In this document: piece after piece, positions 51,604-60,178 of the stretch | How the letters are laid out: each line of letters begins with the position of its first letter | Numbering within the stretch: the stretch's first letter is position 1 | Origin: Segatella copri | GTDB taxonomy: Bacteria; Bacteroidota; Bacteroidia; Bacteroidales; Bacteroidaceae | Reading direction: 5' to 3' | Length of the DNA: 64,000 nucleotides | Assembly (NCBI RefSeq): GCF_002224675.1 | Contig: NZ_NMPZ01000009.1 | Span: forward strand, 1-64,000 | Translations under genes and position numbers: made by a program | Notes under the pieces: model-generated | Databases searched by the model: none | The model's input: the letters and a program-made list of their open reading frames with translations, nothing else | What the model was told of the DNA's origin: nothing

Positions 51604-52836
51604 ATGAAAATCGAAAAATTCAAGGTGTTGCTCTACCTAAAAAAGAGCGGAATGGACAAGAATGGAAAAGCTCCCATCATGGGACGCATCACGGTGAACA
51701 GGACTATGGCGCAGTTCTCCTGCAAGTTGTCTTGCACTCCATCGCTTTGGAATCCTCGTGCCAGCCGATTGGAGGGCAAGAGCAAGGAAGCCGTGGAGAC
51801 CAACAAGGACATCGAGCAGTTGTTGCTTTCCATCCAAAAGGCTTTCGATGTGCTTGTGGAAAAGAGAACGGACTTCGAGGCTAAGGATGTCAAGGAGGCT
51901 TTGCAGGGCAGCGTCAAGACACAGACCACCCTTCTCTCCTTCGTGGACGAGCATATCAGTGAACTCAGCACCCATGAGGGCATCGATATGTCGAAGAGCA
52001 GTGTCTGGACTTACAGAAAGATTCGCAAGAATCTCGCTGAGTTCATCGGGGAGAAGTATAGGTTGACAGACTTGGCTTTCGGACAGCTGACCGAGCCTTT
52101 CATCAGTGACTTTCACCATTACTTGCTTGACGAGAAAGGCTTTTCATCAGGAACCATCACCATCTATGTGTCGCTCTTCAAGAAGATGTGCCGCATCGCC
52201 TTTGAGCGAGGTTTGTGCAAGAACCTGCTGTTCGCCCATTATCGGGTTGGCACTCCAAAGGTTACGACACCCAAGGCTCTCAGCATGTCTGATTTCATAA
52301 AAATCCGTGATGCGGAACTGCCCGAAGACAAGCCGAGACTATCCGTTAGCCGTGACATGTTTCTTTTCGCCTGCTATGCAGGAACAGCCTTCATAGACAC
52401 CGTTTCCATCACGAAAGCCAATGTCAAGGTGTTGGAGGATGGCGACAAATGGCTCATCTATAACCGCAAGAAGACCGGAACACTTGCCAGGGTGAAACTC
52501 CTGCCCGAGGCGTTGGAGCTGATGGCGAAATACGAGGACGGGGCAAGAGATACCCTTTTCCCATTGCTGAACACGAATCGTGTTCGTATCGATCTCATCA
52601 CCATCTGCAAGTTGGCGGAAACGAGCAAGACCTATTCCTACCATTCGGGACGACACTCGTTCGCCAGCCTCATTACGCTGGAGGCTGGTGTGCCGATGGA
52701 GACCATCTGCAAGATGCTCGGTCACAAGGATGTGAAGATGACGCAGCGGTATGCGAGAGTAACCCAAAAGAAGCTGTTTGAGGACATGGACAAGTTCATC
52801 GCTGCAACCGAGAAGGACTTCGTTCTCGCATTATGA
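51604..52836 (+). CDS. Tyrosine recombinase/integrase 1
   Basis: Site-specific recombinase of 410 residues from the ATG at 51604, placed directly after the inverted repeat. N-terminal arm-binding region (1-95), SAM-like core-binding domain (about 95-205), catalytic domain after that. Visible catalytic residues: Lys in NRKKTGTL, HxxR in YHSGRHSFASL, His in LGHKDVKMTQRYA with the nucleophile Tyr. The first Arg is not evident: the block reads CYAGTAFIDT, as is usual in the Bacteroides CTnDOT-like integrases. A TTG/ATG-type start 24 nt upstream is possible but would read through the repeat arm. Second recombinase follows at once. Confidence 0.93.
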   Translation: MKIEKFKVLLYLKKSGMDKNGKAPIMGRITVNRTMAQFSCKLSCTPSLWNPRASRLEGKSKEAVETNKDIEQLLLSIQKAFDVLVEKRTDFEAKDVKEALQGSVKTQTTLLSFVDEHISELSTHEGIDMSKSSVWTYRKIRKNLAEFIGEKYRLTDLAFGQLTEPFISDFHHYLLDEKGFSSGTITIYVSLFKKMCRIAFERGLCKNLLFAHYRVGTPKVTTPKALSMSDFIKIRDAELPEDKPRLSVSRDMFLFACYAGTAFIDTVSITKANVKVLEDGDKWLIYNRKKTGTLARVKLLPEALELMAKYEDGARDTLFPLLNTNRVRIDLITICKLAETSKTYSYHSGRHSFASLITLEAGVPMETICKMLGHKDVKMTQRYARVTQKKLFEDMDKFIAATEKDFVLAL

Positions 52837-52895
52837 ACAAGGCTTTCAACTTTTCTTTTTACAGTTTCAACTACATTATTATAAGGACAACAACT

Positions 52896-54107
52896 ATGAG
52901 CAGAAGTACATTTTCAATTTTGCCTTACATCAACAGACAGAAGGTGAAGGCAGACGGAACAGCCAACATACTTTGCCGCATCACCGTTGACGGCAAAAGT
53001 GCAGCCATTTCCACAGGCATATCCTGTACCCCACAGGAGTGGAACGCCAAGAAGGGAGAGGTACGGAACGCAAGGGACAACGGACGATTGGCAAGTTTCC
53101 TTGCTGAGGTCAAGGATAAATACAACTCACTTCTTACCGCCAATGGCATCATCACCGTGGAAATGCTGAAGGCTGTGTTGAAGGACAAGGACACGACAGG
53201 AAGGTTCTTGCTGAACTTTGGTGATACCATCGTGGAATGGTATCGAACCTCAAAAGCCAGACAAACCTTTCTGCACAAGCGAACATGGCAGAAGAACCTG
53301 AGAGCCTTTGTCCATTCGTTGGATAAGGACGACATCGCCTTTGAGGACATAGACGAGAATTTCGGGGAGGAATACAAGCTATTTCTGAAACGAGACCAGG
53401 GACGCATCGACAGCTACGTGAACCATTGCCTTCTCTGGCTGAACATGTTGATGTACAAGGCAGTGGACAGGAGCATTATCCGCTTCAATCCCATAGCCAA
53501 GATAGGGTATGAGAAGAAGGCAGCCCCGAAGATGACCCATATCAGCAAGGCAGACTTCATCAAGATGCTCTCTACCCCGATGGCTGACGAGCGAACGGAG
53601 CTTGCACGCAGATGTTTCATTTTTGCCTCGCTCACCTCCTTATCCTATATAGATGTAAAGAAACTGTACCCTCACCATATCAGTGAGAACTCCGAGGGTA
53701 GGAAGTTCATCCGCAAGGAAAGAGAGAAGACAGGCGTGGAGTTCTTCGTGCCACTCCATCCGATAGCCGAGAAGATTCTTTCGCTCTACAATACCACGGA
53801 CGACAGCAAGCCTGTTTTTCCACTGGGTGAGAAGAAAGACATCTATCTTGATGTGCATACCCTTGGAATGGTGCTTGGCATAAGTAATAAGTTGGGATTC
53901 CACGCCAGCCGCCATACATTCGGAGTCTTGATGCTCAACGAGGACATTCCCATCGGCAGCATAGCCAAGATGATGGGACACGCAGACATCACAAGCACAC
54001 AGGTCTATGCGCAGGTGACGGAGCAGAAGATTTCAAATGACATGGATAAGCTTATTGCCAAGCGAGAAAGGAACAGATTATCGAACGAAAAAACTATTGG
54101 AAAATGA
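52896..54107 (+). CDS. Tyrosine recombinase/integrase 2
   Basis: 403 residues from the ATG at 52896, which has an AAGGA 10 nt upstream and gives MSRSTFSILPYINRQKVKA, the usual start of these proteins. An in-frame ATG at 52833 overlapping the stop of integrase 1 is the alternative and could give coupling. Catalytic region: LTSLSYIDVKKL where the first Arg would be, KTGVEFFVPL, FHASRHTFGVLML, and MGHADITSTQVYAQV with the Tyr. Two adjacent recombinases of this type often act together in Bacteroidota transposons. Overlaps the next gene by 4 nt. Confidence 0.92.
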   Translation: MSRSTFSILPYINRQKVKADGTANILCRITVDGKSAAISTGISCTPQEWNAKKGEVRNARDNGRLASFLAEVKDKYNSLLTANGIITVEMLKAVLKDKDTTGRFLLNFGDTIVEWYRTSKARQTFLHKRTWQKNLRAFVHSLDKDDIAFEDIDENFGEEYKLFLKRDQGRIDSYVNHCLLWLNMLMYKAVDRSIIRFNPIAKIGYEKKAAPKMTHISKADFIKMLSTPMADERTELARRCFIFASLTSLSYIDVKKLYPHHISENSEGRKFIRKEREKTGVEFFVPLHPIAEKILSLYNTTDDSKPVFPLGEKKDIYLDVHTLGMVLGISNKLGFHASRHTFGVLMLNEDIPIGSIAKMMGHADITSTQVYAQVTEQKISNDMDKLIAKRERNRLSNEKTIGK

Positions 54108-54466
54108 ACAGAGGAGTTATAACTATCAGCGAGAGCGGAACGGTATCCATGCCGACCGATACTGTATGGATGACCATGCAGGAGATTGCCGACATGTATA
54201 ATGTGTTCGGCTGCTATGTGCGCAAGGCTGTCAAGGCTGTATTCGAAGACGGCATTCTGAAAGAGCAGGGTGTGCGTCGTCATGTCAGGAAGAACGACCG
54301 CATCAGCTATGATGTGTATAGCCTAGAACTCGTCATTGCGGTAGCCTTCCGTATTGACAGCATTGAGAGCAGAGCCTTTCGGGAGTTCATCATGCAAGCC
54401 ATCATCAAAAAGCAGACCAACCGCCCGAAGTTGGTCTGCCTGTGGTCGAAGAATATAATGGTGTAG
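54104..54466 (+). CDS. Short RhuM-like protein
   Basis: 120 residues. VWMTMQEIADMYNVFGCYVRKAVKAVF, then DRISYDVYSLELVIAVAFRIDS and RAFREFI match the N-terminal domain of RhuM/virulence-associated proteins (WLTQ..IAELF...YNLD.IIAVGYRV). Full RhuM proteins are near 330 residues, so this is the N-terminal part only. The ATGA overlap with integrase 2 shows tight coupling and suggests a role in recombination control. It could be a truncated remnant, but the short form ends cleanly. Confidence 0.7.
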   Translation: MNRGVITISESGTVSMPTDTVWMTMQEIADMYNVFGCYVRKAVKAVFEDGILKEQGVRRHVRKNDRISYDVYSLELVIAVAFRIDSIESRAFREFIMQAIIKKQTNRPKLVCLWSKNIMV

Positions 54467-54638
54467 CAATTACATTTTTCATCAATGACCTCTATTCTTT
54501 GAAAACTAATGTGTTAAAATTTTATAAAGGTTTTAAATTCATTTGCTTTATTCAATTTATTTCTCTAAAATTGCAGTGTCAAACAAATAATGAACTAAAA
54601 TGAGACTTTTGGATTTTTATATAATATGGAGAGGAGAT

Positions 54639-54958
54639 ATGCTATTTGCAACAGTTGTTCCTATAGCATATTTCCTATTGTACCTAAAAAACAAACAAGT
54701 GACATTTGTCTTTTTGAAATTTGTAATGGCATTTGTGATATGTTTGTACTGGGCAACATACGCTTGTACTTTTTTTATTCATATTATGATGTTATAGGAT
54801 GGTTTAAAATACTTATAATACCTGTTTTTTCCATTTATAGTGGATTTGTACTTCACCTTTTAAAATCGAAGAAGAAAAAGGTGTTTTTTCTTATCTCCAT
54901 AGTCTATATAATATTTTGGTGCATGTTAATATTTTGGCATTGCATGAGTAGTATGTAA
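54639..54958 (+). pseudogene. Small membrane protein split by a -1 frameshift
   Basis: From ATG 54639 (GGAGAGGAGAT just upstream; ATG 54600 also in frame) the first frame encodes two hydrophobic helices and stops at 54797. The next frame continues from the T-run 54770-54776 with two more helices (WFKILIIPVFSIYSG, VFFLISIVYIIFWCMLIF) to 54958. One lost T, an assembly error in the homopolymer, or -1 slippage on T TTT TTT would join them into about 106 residues. Function unknown. Confidence 0.6.
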
Positions 54959-55234
54959 TGCAAAAGAATGAAGAGAGATGATTCCTAATTGTATAGGAAT
55001 CCTTCAAGCAACGTTCCTTGGAGGCTTTGCGCCTCCAGCCACTTGGGCGAACCTCCGCAGTGTGTTTTAGCATGGTATTAGATTTTATACAGACCATACG
55101 GAGAACACCCGGCAAACACGACCAACTCGGTATAGCCAATAAAATGAGGCTACAACCTATAACAACCACGCTCGGTAAGTTATACGTTGTCGCCTTGTTC
55201 ATTTCACCCCACTCATCAAGGACATGTATTTCTC
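54959..55234. other. Intergenic stretch with two hairpins
   Basis: ATTCCTA-ATTG-TATAGGAAT at 54981-55000 and GGAGGC-TTTGC-GCCTCC at 55020-55036. They could end the transcripts of both neighbours. Nothing else seen. Confidence 0.5.
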
Positions 55235-55543
55235 CTACAAGCCCTTCATTCTGTACGCCTCACGATAGTTAGCCATCAGAATCTTCTGAATGTCGGACTC
55301 GCGGTAGAGTATCTTTCCGCCAAGCTGGATATACGGGATGACACCGTTGTTTCGGTAGTCCTGCAGGGTTCTTCGGCTCAGTTGCAGTCTGGCACAAAGC
55401 TCCTTGTCCGTCATGAAGCGCTCACCGTCAAGCATGGGGCGGTAGTTCATCACGACACGTTCAAAATTGTCAACCATTCGGTTGAGGTGGTTCACGATGT
55501 GGTTCATCCACTCGCTGTTTCTTGTCATTACTTCATTGTTCAT
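55235..55543 (-). CDS. Excisionase-like helix-turn-helix protein 1
   Basis: 102 residues. The C-terminal half is a MerR/Xis-like winged HTH: TDKELCARLQLSRRTLQDYRNNGVIPYIQLGGKILYRESDIQKIL. The N-terminal 45 residues are helical (MNHIVNHLNRMVDNFERV). Proteins of this type are common next to Bacteroides integrases and are thought to direct excision. It follows the second HTH gene by 85 nt and is probably cotranscribed. Confidence 0.85.
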   Translation of the reverse strand: MNNEVMTRNSEWMNHIVNHLNRMVDNFERVVMNYRPMLDGERFMTDKELCARLQLSRRTLQDYRNNGVIPYIQLGGKILYRESDIQKILMANYREAYRMKGL

Positions 55544-55628
55544 AGTTGTCTCGTTTTATTGTTAATACTTACGTTACTCGGTTTACTTGCTGCATTGGAT
55601 AAAGTGGCTGTTGTATATTGACAGCCTC

Positions 55629-55940
55629 CTAACCTGTGCGCTTGCGAAAGCGCATGTCCTTTTTCCTGTCCTCCACTACAGCTACGATAGCCATCACGTC
55701 CTCCGGCTTGTAGTAGGTCTTGTGGCTGATTTGCGTATAAGCCAATGTTCCGTTGTCCCGAAGCGTCTGCACTGTCCGTGGGCAGATGTTGAGCGTCTGA
55801 CACACGTCCTGCGTGTCGAGCCACTTGTTCATGGTCTTGTCCTCACTGCGTTCACGGATTCTGTCCATGCGCTTCACGAAGTTCTTCAACTGGGCATCAA
55901 GATAGTTGAATGCCTCTTCCTCGAATACGATGAATCCCAT
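55629..55940 (-). CDS. Excisionase-like helix-turn-helix protein 2
   Basis: 103 residues with the same plan as the downstream gene: a helical N-terminus (FNYLDAQLKNFVKRMDRIRE) and a C-terminal HTH (TQDVCQTLNICPRTVQTLRDNGTLAYTQISHKTYYKPEDVMAI). First gene of the minus-strand pair, with a good promoter at 56020-56050. The two are clear paralogues and may form a heteromeric excision or regulatory complex. Confidence 0.85.
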   Translation of the reverse strand: MGFIVFEEEAFNYLDAQLKNFVKRMDRIRERSEDKTMNKWLDTQDVCQTLNICPRTVQTLRDNGTLAYTQISHKTYYKPEDVMAIVAVVEDRKKDMRFRKRTG

Positions 55941-56337
55941 ACTTTTCTTTTTTTTAAGTTGATACTATTTTGTATGTCGCAAAGCTCCACGCATATGCAG
56001 TGCTCTACGTTTGTGAGTGCAAAGATAAGGCACGGCAATCTAAAAACAAGCGTTTTCAATTTCTGTGGCAGTATGTTGCCGGGGTTTGCCGACTTCAACG
56101 CCAAAAACAACAAGAAAAACTTGCACGACTGCAACGAATACATGAACAATGATGAGTTGAGAAATACGTTGAAGTTCTCACAACTATCTCGGTATGCAGA
56201 TAAGCAAGCCACAACTAAATTGCCACGTTACACCCAATCAGTTGCATGGCTGCACTCAGTACACTTACTTTGCACCCGACAATCGGTCAATGGTGCAAAC
56301 CGTGACCACTATACTAACAAATAAAACAGCATAAGCT
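55941..56337. other. Divergent control region of the mobilisable element
   Basis: Gene-free. Holds the promoter of the HTH pair (minus) and, near 56267-56275, TTACTTTGCACC, a near match to a -7 box facing the DUF3408 gene. No other structure is clear. Confidence 0.55.
56020..56050 (-). promoter_or_regulatory. Promoter of the HTH gene pair
   Basis: The complement of 56020-56027 is TATCTTTG; CTTG (complement of 56047-56050) is at 19-nt spacing. Confidence 0.65.
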
Positions 56338-56820
56338 ATGGCAAGAACAAAAGATGTAGTATTGGCTCCTGATCAAAAGGAGCTGATGGAAAAAGAGTAT
56401 TTGGATTTTGTTAAACCATCTACGTATGGCAACAAAGCCAATCCAAGTAGTTGTGATTCTCTCTATGATGATGTAGAGAACCCAGAGTTGAGAGCAATTG
56501 TAGAGAAAGTTGCTGCAACAACTCCCTATAGAGAGGAAACATCAACGAACGAGGCTCAATCGCCACCGAATCCGCAGAAGCGCATCAGTGGCAAGCAGCG
56601 CAAGGCGACATTGGAGGAGTATCAGCAGACCTTCCTCCAAGTTCCAAGGATTGACGACCGCAAGCCAGTCTTCGTCAGTTCCGATGTACGAGACCGTCTT
56701 GATCGTGTCGTCCGCATCCTCGGAGGGAGACGCATGAGCGTATCGGGCATCATCGAGAACATCGTGCGCCACCACCTAAGCCTTTATGAAGAGGACTTCG
56801 AGGCTTGGCGCAAATTGTGA
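56338..56820 (+). CDS. DUF3408-family protein
   Basis: 160 residues. The C-terminal 70 (KPVFVSSDVRDRLDRVVRILGGRRMSVSGIIENIVRHHLSLYEEDFEAWRK) match DUF3408, small proteins found beside mobilisation genes in Bacteroidota; the pattern suggests a ribbon-helix-helix DNA-binding fold. The N-terminal half is polar and probably flexible. It precedes the oriT-like region and may be an accessory relaxosome or partition factor. Confidence 0.85.
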   Translation: MARTKDVVLAPDQKELMEKEYLDFVKPSTYGNKANPSSCDSLYDDVENPELRAIVEKVAATTPYREETSTNEAQSPPNPQKRISGKQRKATLEEYQQTFLQVPRIDDRKPVFVSSDVRDRLDRVVRILGGRRMSVSGIIENIVRHHLSLYEEDFEAWRKL

Positions 56821-57004
56821 GAATTAAGGTCTGCGACCTTGGACGTGGATAGCTGAAAGGCTGTAGTTCCAACTAACGTGTTCTGAGAGGGAGCAAGGTT
56901 ATGTTTTGGGAACCCAAAAACGCCTCGCTCCACCATGAGGGCGGAGGAATTTTGCTCCCGACGGTCGCAGAAAGTGAGTGTACCAACTGTAAACAGTATA
57001 TCGA
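56821..57004. other. Probable origin of transfer (oriT)
   Basis: 184 nt between the DUF3408 and MobC-like genes. AAGGTC-TGC-GACCTT at 56825-56839; GGGAGCAA (56889-56896) and TTGCTCCC (56952-56959) form an outer inverted repeat around the palindrome GTTTTGGG-AA-CCCAAAAAC (56903-56921). Location directly before the mobilisation genes supports oriT. The nick site cannot be placed. Confidence 0.6.
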
Positions 57005-57418
57005 ATGACAAACATACAGGAACAGAATAGGAAAAAGGGCGGAAGACCGTCTACGGGCAGGGTTCGCAAGCTGTCGAAGTCTGTCACGGTGAAGTTCTCG
57101 AAGCCAAGCTACGAGGCTTTGAGACTGAGGGCAAGAAAAGCCAACCGCAAATTGGCGGAGTACATTCGTGAGTCCGCCTTGAATGGCGAGGTGGTCAGCG
57201 GACACAACGCAGAGACGGTAGCCATCGCTAAGAGTCTCATAGGCATGGCGAACAACCTCAACCAACTTACCAAGCTGTCGCATCAGAGAGGTTTCCATGA
57301 AACCCATGTATATGTGGTGGACTTGTTGAGAAGATTGAAAGCAATCCTTGGCGAGTATCGCCAAGCAAGTTCTAAACCGAAGCCAAGCGGAATGAACAGA
57401 AAGGAGGATACCACATGA
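57005..57418 (+). CDS. MobC-like relaxosome accessory protein
   Basis: 137 residues, strongly basic at the start (KKGGRPSTGRVRKLSKSVTVKF), which is the usual beginning of Bacteroides mobilisation proteins, then a ribbon-helix-helix-like segment (SYEALRLRARKANRKLAEYIRESAL) and a C-terminal MobC pattern with IGMANNLNQLTKL. It would bind oriT and help the relaxase. Its stop overlaps the relaxase start (ATGA, 57415-57418), so the two are translated together. Confidence 0.88.
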   Translation: MTNIQEQNRKKGGRPSTGRVRKLSKSVTVKFSKPSYEALRLRARKANRKLAEYIRESALNGEVVSGHNAETVAIAKSLIGMANNLNQLTKLSHQRGFHETHVYVVDLLRRLKAILGEYRQASSKPKPSGMNRKEDTT

Positions 57419-58365
57419 TAGGAAAGCTAAAGAAAGGCGCATCATTTGGTGGTTGCATCCGCTACGTGATAGGCAAGGACGAGGCGAAAATCCTTGCTTC
57501 CGATGGTGTTCTGCTCGGCACGAATGCCGAGATAACGCAAAGTTTTGAGCTGCAAAGACAGCTAAATCCAAGGATAAAGAAGCCTGTGGGACACATTGCT
57601 TTGAGCTTCAAACCAGAGGACAAGCCACGTTTGACGGATGAGTTCATGGCTAAGATAGCCCTTGAATACATGCAGATGATAGGCATCACCGATACCCAAT
57701 TCATCATCGTAAGGCATCACAATACGGACAATCCACATTGTCATATTGTGTACAACCGCATCAATAACGAGGGCAAACTCATATCAGACAGGAATGATTA
57801 TAGGCGTAATGAGCAAGTGACCAAGGCTCTAAAATCAAAGTATGGGCTGACTTACGGAACGGACAAGAGCAATACTAATACTCGCAAGTTACACAATGCT
57901 GAGCGTGCCAAATACGAGATTCACAATGCAGTCAAAGATGCCTTAAAAGTTGCAGATAGCTGGCAGAAGTTCAAGAGTGGGCTTGAAAAACGAGGTGTTC
58001 GCTTGGAGCTTGTCTATAAGGACAAGGAGAGAACCAAGGTACAAGGCATCCGATTCAGTAAGGACGGATATAGCTTCAAGGGTACGCAGATTAGCCGAGG
58101 CTATAGCTTTGGCAAACTGAATGCAAGGTTTGAGGGAATGGAGAACCATGTATCACCAAAATCCAACTCTACTCTGCAATACGAGCAAGGCTATCACAAG
58201 AGCAACCATGAACCATCCATGTCGGATAGCAGCCAGGACCCTTGGGACGGTATTTCTTCCATCGGCTTGTTCGCTCCGTCTAATGCCCAAACTTATGAGT
58301 CATTCCCAGAGGATGAATCCGCCAAGAAGAAAAAGAGGAAACGCAGAAAGGGCTTCAGCCTTTGA
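57415..58365 (+). CDS. Relaxase / mobilisation nuclease (MobA/VirD2-like)
   Basis: 316 residues. Cuts one strand at oriT and leads it into the recipient. The HUH metal site is in VRHHNTDNPHCHIVYNRI near 100-117, preceded by VGHIALSFKPED near 60. The N-terminal Tyr expected as nucleophile is in IRYVIGK near 17. The C-terminal third is basic, ending KKKKRKRRKGFSL. Length fits the small Bacteroides MobB/BmgA relaxases. Coupled to the MobC-like gene upstream and to the next gene (TGATG overlap at 58363-58367). Confidence 0.92.
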   Translation: MIGKLKKGASFGGCIRYVIGKDEAKILASDGVLLGTNAEITQSFELQRQLNPRIKKPVGHIALSFKPEDKPRLTDEFMAKIALEYMQMIGITDTQFIIVRHHNTDNPHCHIVYNRINNEGKLISDRNDYRRNEQVTKALKSKYGLTYGTDKSNTNTRKLHNAERAKYEIHNAVKDALKVADSWQKFKSGLEKRGVRLELVYKDKERTKVQGIRFSKDGYSFKGTQISRGYSFGKLNARFEGMENHVSPKSNSTLQYEQGYHKSNHEPSMSDSSQDPWDGISSIGLFAPSNAQTYESFPEDESAKKKKRKRRKGFSL

Positions 58366-59150
58366 TGCAAGTCATAAACTTAAAATTAGAATCGAACATG
58401 AAAGAAGAAATGTTAGAAGCCATCTACGGCACAGTTGAGAGATTGGAGCAAAAAGTCAATGAACTTTCTGCCTCACTAAAGAATACAGAGGCGGAAAGCA
58501 CTCCGGTCTCTGTAAGTGTTGATACAAGCAAACTTGAAAAAGCTATTCTTGCTATGGCTGTAAAAGAAGGGGAAGCTATTGACAAATTGGTAAGATTAAG
58601 AGAGGCTATCTGTATTTTTACCGACCTTACCAAGAAAGAAGCAAGCAAAGATGAACAGCGAAGCAAACTCTTGTTTGATACCATTAATCAGGTGAAACAA
58701 GAGCTGAATGCCACATCAAAAAATGTGCAGGACAAACTTCACGCAATGGATAACACACCTCTGAAGAAAGTAGTGACTCATCGCTTCGAGCCAACTTCAA
58801 AGTATGTTCTTCTTTTAATTGGAGGCTTGGCTCTATCTCTTGTCATCTCCATTTGGGGTAATCTCACCCAATGGCAAGAGCATCAAGCTTTGGAGATTGC
58901 AGACTTGAAATATCGGGCATTGAAGATGGTTCTTCCATCTGATGATCGAAATGTCCGATACATCGAAAAGAACTTCTCCGTATGCCCAAATAAAGAAGTT
59001 ATTGAGAATGTGAGAAATCGTGTTACTGCTTATGAGGATTCTGTTCGCCACCATTATGAAATGATAGAAATAGCAGCAATTAAAGATAGCATTGCTAATA
59101 GCCTATTTAAAGAGGCGAATGAAATTAAAAAGAAAATTAATCAGAAATAA
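58365..59150 (+). CDS. Coiled-coil single-pass membrane protein of the mobilisation operon
   Basis: About 261 residues from the ATG at 58365 that overlaps the relaxase stop; ATG 58398 (MKEEMLEAIYG) is an alternative. An N-terminal coiled coil (about 15-125) with VERLEQKVNELSASLK leads to one transmembrane helix (YVLLLIGGLALSLVISIWG, about 147-165) and a C-terminal helical part. Third genes of this plan occur in Bacteroides mob operons; they may anchor the relaxosome at the membrane. I do not know a named family. Confidence 0.8.
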   Translation: MQVINLKLESNMKEEMLEAIYGTVERLEQKVNELSASLKNTEAESTPVSVSVDTSKLEKAILAMAVKEGEAIDKLVRLREAICIFTDLTKKEASKDEQRSKLLFDTINQVKQELNATSKNVQDKLHAMDNTPLKKVVTHRFEPTSKYVLLLIGGLALSLVISIWGNLTQWQEHQALEIADLKYRALKMVLPSDDRNVRYIEKNFSVCPNKEVIENVRNRVTAYEDSVRHHYEMIEIAAIKDSIANSLFKEANEIKKKINQK

Positions 59151-59302
59151 TAGACAACGACCATCTTGGTACAAGCGCATCCTTCGTTTCGACAAGATTA
59201 AGACCAACGGCATTCGCATTGTCTACGACAGCGCAAGAGCTTGTCCGTGCATCAATAATGTTTCAGCATACTAACTTTCATTAAACTCTCAACTATTCAT
59301 CC

Positions 59303-59345
59303 GTGTCCGTGATGCTACACGTTTGACATTGCGGACACATTTTTA
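59303..59345 (+). terminator. Terminator of the mobilisation operon
   Basis: GTGTCCG (59303-59309) and CGGACAC (59332-59338), followed by ATTTTTA. The stem is short and the loop long, so confidence is limited. Bases 59151-59302 hold no gene; one frame reads a WYKRILRFDKIKTNGIR-type peptide that may be an old remnant. Confidence 0.5.
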
Positions 59346-59350
59346 CGGCT

Positions 59351-59760
59351 ATGAAATAGAAAATGGTAATTATAGCAGTATTGGTTATTGCATTTGTTAC
59401 GTCTTATAAATATGCGGCACAGGACAAAATGATGCAGGTATTGATTCTATCAAGATTGAAGAATATACGGCAGTTTTAGAAAACAAAGTCAGCTTGGATT
59501 CCATTGCTGGAACATATTGCAGTGTATTACCGCCTAATGTTGAAACAACGCTCACGTTAAATGCTGATGGTACCTACTTGTTGATACGGACATTCAAAGA
59601 GAAACAAATTGAACAAAAGATAAGAGGTATTTCCCAAGTGCTTGACGGCAACATATTGATACTTGTACATCCTTCGAGTAATGACAATATATTATATAAG
59701 GTGAGAGGGGATAAAAGCGTTTTTTTACAGGATTCGTTTGGCAACGAACCTAAAAAATAG
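59351..59760 (+). pseudogene. Broken small lipoprotein gene (NlpE-like domain)
   Basis: The first frame reads MK, stop, KMVIIAVLVIAFVTS (59351-59404). Removing eight bases (TATAAATA, 59405-59412) joins it to CGTGQNDAG and a 115-residue tail ending GNEPKK, giving a perfect lipobox FVTSC. The tail has GTYCSVLPPNVETTLTLNADGTYLL, the start of an NlpE/lipocalin-like domain. Two lesions (TAG at codon 3 and the 8-bp insertion) suggest true decay, unless translation starts at 59363 and only one lesion counts. Confidence 0.7.
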
Positions 59761-59817
59761 GATAGTAAGAGCTATACTCTGAAGAAGAAAGGATAAAATG
59801 CAAATATGCGAGAGTGT

Positions 59818-59868
59818 AAAATAAACTGCGTCAGGTTATAATTATTATAGCCTGACACAGTTTATTTA
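59818..59868. terminator. Strong bidirectional terminator
   Basis: AAATAAACTGCGTCAGG and CCTGACACAGTTTATTTAT form a stem with one mismatch and a 15-nt A+T-rich loop. Possible right limit of the element. Confidence 0.85.
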
Positions 59869-60093
59869 TATGCTCACTGCCCGTTCAGGAGGACACCCGA
59901 CACGATTATCCTCTCGCTCTGTTGTATAGAGCGGTTTGAAAATGTCTTCGTCAACCTTGGAGGTTACTTCCTTGTAGAACTTGTTATGCCAAGCTGACTC
60001 ATCGTCGTACATACGACTCTCTCGCTTGCACATCAGCCCTGAAGGAGAACTGAACAAGTTGAATTGCTTTGTCTTTGGACTCTTTTGGAAATT
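59866..60093 (-). pseudogene. N-terminal fragment of an IS1182-like transposase
   Basis: Reading from the frame opened by the stop at 60094-60096: SPKTKQFNLFSSPSG, LMCKRESRMYDDES, AWHNKFYKEVTSKVDEDIFK. These blocks match the start of IS1182-type DDE transposases of Bacteroidota (usually followed by GAPNASIRVLV). Here the match stops at FKPLY and the frame ends 19 residues later, so about 60 of roughly 550 residues remain. No terminal inverted repeat is seen. Confidence 0.7.
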
Positions 60094-60178
60094 TCAGTGA
60101 TACCTAAAAATTTCTTTGCGGTTTTTCGTGCCCTAATCAATATCTCCTAAAAAGACTGGTTATTTCATAACCATAATG

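Larger units (their letters stand above)
51210..60090. mobile_element. Integrated mobilisable element, right end uncertain
   Basis: The block carries two tandem tyrosine recombinases, a RhuM-like protein, two excisionase-like HTH proteins, a DUF3408 protein, an oriT-like region, a MobC-like protein and a relaxase: the kit of Bacteroidota mobilisable transposons of the NBU/Tn4555 sort. No conjugation (tra) genes are present, so transfer would need a helper. The left end is put near the broken terminator at 51193-51212; the right end could be the terminator at 59818, the transposase fragment, or lie beyond the window. Confidence 0.75.

Noticed and set aside
55587..56324. A 245-codon plus-strand frame across the HTH genes and promoter region
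   Set aside because: It runs antisense over a clear HTH gene and its promoter, and shows no domain.
59092..59274. Small plus-strand frame after the mobilisation operon
   Set aside because: Begins inside the coiled-coil gene in another frame; the last 40 residues might be a remnant, but support is too weak for a feature.
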